64,000 nucleotides of DNA, taken from contig NZ_JAPDMS010000001.1 of the NCBI RefSeq assembly GCF_026319365.1, positions 569,417-633,416 of the forward strand, read 5' to 3'. The stretch is from Methylophaga sp. OBS1. Lineage in GTDB: Bacteria > Pseudomonadota > Gammaproteobacteria > Nitrosococcales > Methylophagaceae. Under the pieces are notes generated by a model. The model was not told the DNA's origin and did no database searches. It saw nothing but the letters and a program-made list of their open reading frames with translations. Each line of letters opens with the position of its first letter. The first letter of the stretch is position 1. Shown piece after piece: positions 62,278 to 64,000 of this stretch. The position numbers and the translations under genes were made by a program.

Positions 62278-64000
62278 ATGAAACTCAAATTTTTATCTCT
62301 AGCAAGCCTGGCAGCCTCATCGCTGGGACTGATGGCGGCACCGGTCATGGCAGACCGTGCAGCCGCCGAAGCCAATCTGCATAAACTCAATGTGCCAGAC
62401 GGTTTCAAAGTTGAAGTCTACGCTGAAGTGCCGAATGCCCGTCAGATGGCTGTCGGTCAGTCCACCGGCACCGTCTTCGTCGGTACCCGTGGCAAGAATG
62501 TTTATGCCGTGGTCGACAAGAACAAGGACCGTCAGGCTGATGAAGTCGTCAATATTCTCAGCGATCTTAAAGTCGGTAACGGTGTGGCCATGCACCAGGG
62601 TAACCTGTATGTGGCTGAACAACACCGTATCGCCCGCTATGCTGCGCCGGGTTTTGATTTGACCCTGCCATTCGAACAGATGCGTGAAGTCGTTTTTGAA
62701 GACCTGCCAGATAAAGCCCATCACGGCTGGCGCTATATTGATTTCGGCCCGGACGGCAAACTGTATGTCACGGTCGGCGCCCCCTGCAATATTTGTGAGG
62801 TTAATGGCTACGAGGGGACGATTATTCGCATGAATCCGGATGGCAGTGAAGCGGAAGTTTATGCACACGGCGTGCGTAACTCTGTGGGTATCGACTTCCA
62901 TCCCGAGACCGGTGATTTGTATTTCACTGACAACAACGTCGATATGATGGGTGATGATAATCCGCCGGGCGAATTCAACGCGGCCCCGGAAAAAGGCATG
63001 CACTTTGGATTCCCGTTTTATGCCGGTGGCGATGCCCGCCATCAGGACTGGAAAGACAAACAGCCGCCCCAGGAAGTCACTTTTCCTGAAGTCGAGTTTC
63101 AGGCCCATACCGCCAACCTCGGTTTCAAATTTTACACCGGCAAAATGTTCCCGGCTGAGTATCAGGGTGACGCCATCATCGCTCAGCATGGTTCCTGGAA
63201 CCGGACTGAGCCGGTGGGCTATAAACTGGAGCGTGTCACTTTCAACGACAACAATCAGGTCACAGGTCACCAGACCTTTATCGATGGCTGGTTGATCGAG
63301 GGTGAAGCCTGGGGTCGTCCCACCGATGTCCTGCAACTGCCCGATGGCTCTTTGCTGGTCTCGGATGACTACAACGGCGTGATTTACCGTGTCAGTTATG
63401 GTGAAGAGCAGGAAACCACTGCTGTCAAACCGGCTCAGACCAGTAAACAAACCGTGAAAGGACTGAGAATGCCGGAATCGGTTATTGCTCACCCGGACGG
63501 TCGCCTGTTTATCAGCGAAATCGGCGAGTTTGGCAAAAAAGATGACGGTCAGATCAGCATCATCAACACTGATGGCAGCAAAACCGTGCTGGCCAGCGGT
63601 TTGAATGATCCGAAAGGACTCGATTTATTCAACAACGAACTCTATGTTGCTGATATCAATCAGGTCCTGAAGATTGATATGGACGGCAAAATTGAGGTTC
63701 TTGCTGACAGCAGCGATTTCCCAGGTAAAGCTGAATTCCTCAATGATGTGGAAATCGACGGCAGTGGCAATGTCTATGTCTCAGACAGCGGCACTGACAC
63801 CGGTCAAAATGCCGGTATTTATCGAGTTTCCACCACGGGTGAAGTCACTGAAATTATGGATAACCAGGCTGGTATCAAACGTCCCAATGGACTATTGATG
63901 GATGGTATTGGCAGTCTGCTGGTTGCCGACTTCGGTACCGGTGATTTGTATCGTTTTGATATCGCCTCAGACAAGGTCAAGGATCTGAATACCGGATTCG
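62278..64000 (+). CDS. Secreted PQQ-dependent sugar dehydrogenase-like protein, partial
   Basis: Open frame from ATG 62278 (ATG 62275 is also possible) to the window end, at least 574 residues. A signal peptide ends near AAPVMADRA. Residues 35-385 form a GSDH-type beta propeller (GVAMHQGNLYVAEQHRIARY, DKAHHGWRYIDFGPDGKLYV, HGVRNSVGIDFHP), as in sorbosone and soluble glucose dehydrogenases that need PQQ. After a linker near 390-400 a second propeller (GLRMPESVIAHPDGRLFISE, LNDPKGLDLFNNELYVADIN) begins, resembling SMP-30. It sits 26 bases after nemA and may share its transcript. A reading frame on the other strand here is a shadow. Confidence 0.85.
   Translation, partial: MKLKFLSLASLAASSLGLMAAPVMADRAAAEANLHKLNVPDGFKVEVYAEVPNARQMAVGQSTGTVFVGTRGKNVYAVVDKNKDRQADEVVNILSDLKVGNGVAMHQGNLYVAEQHRIARYAAPGFDLTLPFEQMREVVFEDLPDKAHHGWRYIDFGPDGKLYVTVGAPCNICEVNGYEGTIIRMNPDGSEAEVYAHGVRNSVGIDFHPETGDLYFTDNNVDMMGDDNPPGEFNAAPEKGMHFGFPFYAGGDARHQDWKDKQPPQEVTFPEVEFQAHTANLGFKFYTGKMFPAEYQGDAIIAQHGSWNRTEPVGYKLERVTFNDNNQVTGHQTFIDGWLIEGEAWGRPTDVLQLPDGSLLVSDDYNGVIYRVSYGEEQETTAVKPAQTSKQTVKGLRMPESVIAHPDGRLFISEIGEFGKKDDGQISIINTDGSKTVLASGLNDPKGLDLFNNELYVADINQVLKIDMDGKIEVLADSSDFPGKAEFLNDVEIDGSGNVYVSDSGTDTGQNAGIYRVSTTGEVTEIMDNQAGIKRPNGLLMDGIGSLLVADFGTGDLYRFDIASDKVKDLNTGF

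Noticed and set aside
62317..63492. A 391-codon reading frame on the minus strand
   Set aside because: It is the shadow of the PQQ sugar dehydrogenase gene on the plus strand, which has a signal peptide, family motifs and a ribosome site. The minus frame shows no known motif.

Overview
The window reads as chromosomal DNA of a halophilic or marine gammaproteobacterial methylotroph, most like Methylophaga; this is inferred from gene content, not from a search. The pointers are two tiny PqqA genes for the methylotroph cofactor PQQ, a PQQ-type sugar dehydrogenase, a member of the formaldehyde-activating enzyme (Fae) family, an ectoine breakdown operon, a monomeric isocitrate dehydrogenase, and gammaproteobacterial versions of MltF, MtgA, Hmp/NsrR, OhrR and Blc. 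No phage, insertion sequence, CRISPR array or rRNA was seen. One tRNA gene (Val, anticodon TAC) lies at 11252-11327.

Layout. 1-1021: end of a phosphate ABC transporter (pstA, pstB), then a Fic-like protein with a broken motif. 2405-4624: isocitrate dehydrogenase, followed by two tandem copies of an intergenic hairpin repeat. 5029-9495: a four-gene iron uptake operon (unknown periplasmic protein, FbpA, FbpB, FbpC) behind a good Fur box. 9756-15327: dienelactone hydrolase, hemerythrin, tRNA-Val, a short-chain dehydrogenase, MltF and small secreted proteins. 15575-28677: a signalling stretch with a response regulator carrying a degenerate GGDEF, LysR regulator, Aer-like chemoreceptor, PAS-GGDEF-EAL protein, NMT1-GGDEF receptor and HD-GYP phosphodiesterase, interrupted by the Fae paralogue, an alcohol dehydrogenase and MtgA. 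29397-36442: TonB siderophore receptor, LTA-synthase-like membrane enzyme, GAF-GGDEF protein, DUF3080 lipoprotein and a cupin.

36655-41891: two free-standing pqqA genes, each with its own terminator, flank cspA, MscS, OhrR and a membrane protein. 41904-47126: Cache-GGDEF sensor, 5-formyl-THF cyclo-ligase, flavohaemoglobin Hmp with its probable regulator NsrR, a possible small RNA and lipocalin Blc. 47440-52892: isochorismatase-like hydrolase, a voltage-gated cation channel with a calcium-channel-like filter, Dps, a Fur-box-preceded DUF2061 protein, ChrA, an acetyltransferase, a CPXCG protein and a metallo-beta-lactamase-fold hydrolase. 52956-58081: doeB2-doeD-doeA-doeC, which together would take ectoine to aspartate. 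58267-62251: a NemR-like TetR regulator with identical operators before itself and before a YqhD-like reductase, a quinone oxidoreductase and an Old Yellow Enzyme, a module for reactive carbonyls and electrophiles. The window ends inside a secreted PQQ-dependent sugar dehydrogenase.

Themes: cyclic-di-GMP signalling (five GGDEF-family proteins and one HD-GYP in about 28 kb), iron control through Fur, nitric oxide and electrophile defence, PQQ biology and osmolyte recycling. Starts were moved from the longest reading frame wherever a ribosome binding site or signal peptide pointed to an internal start.
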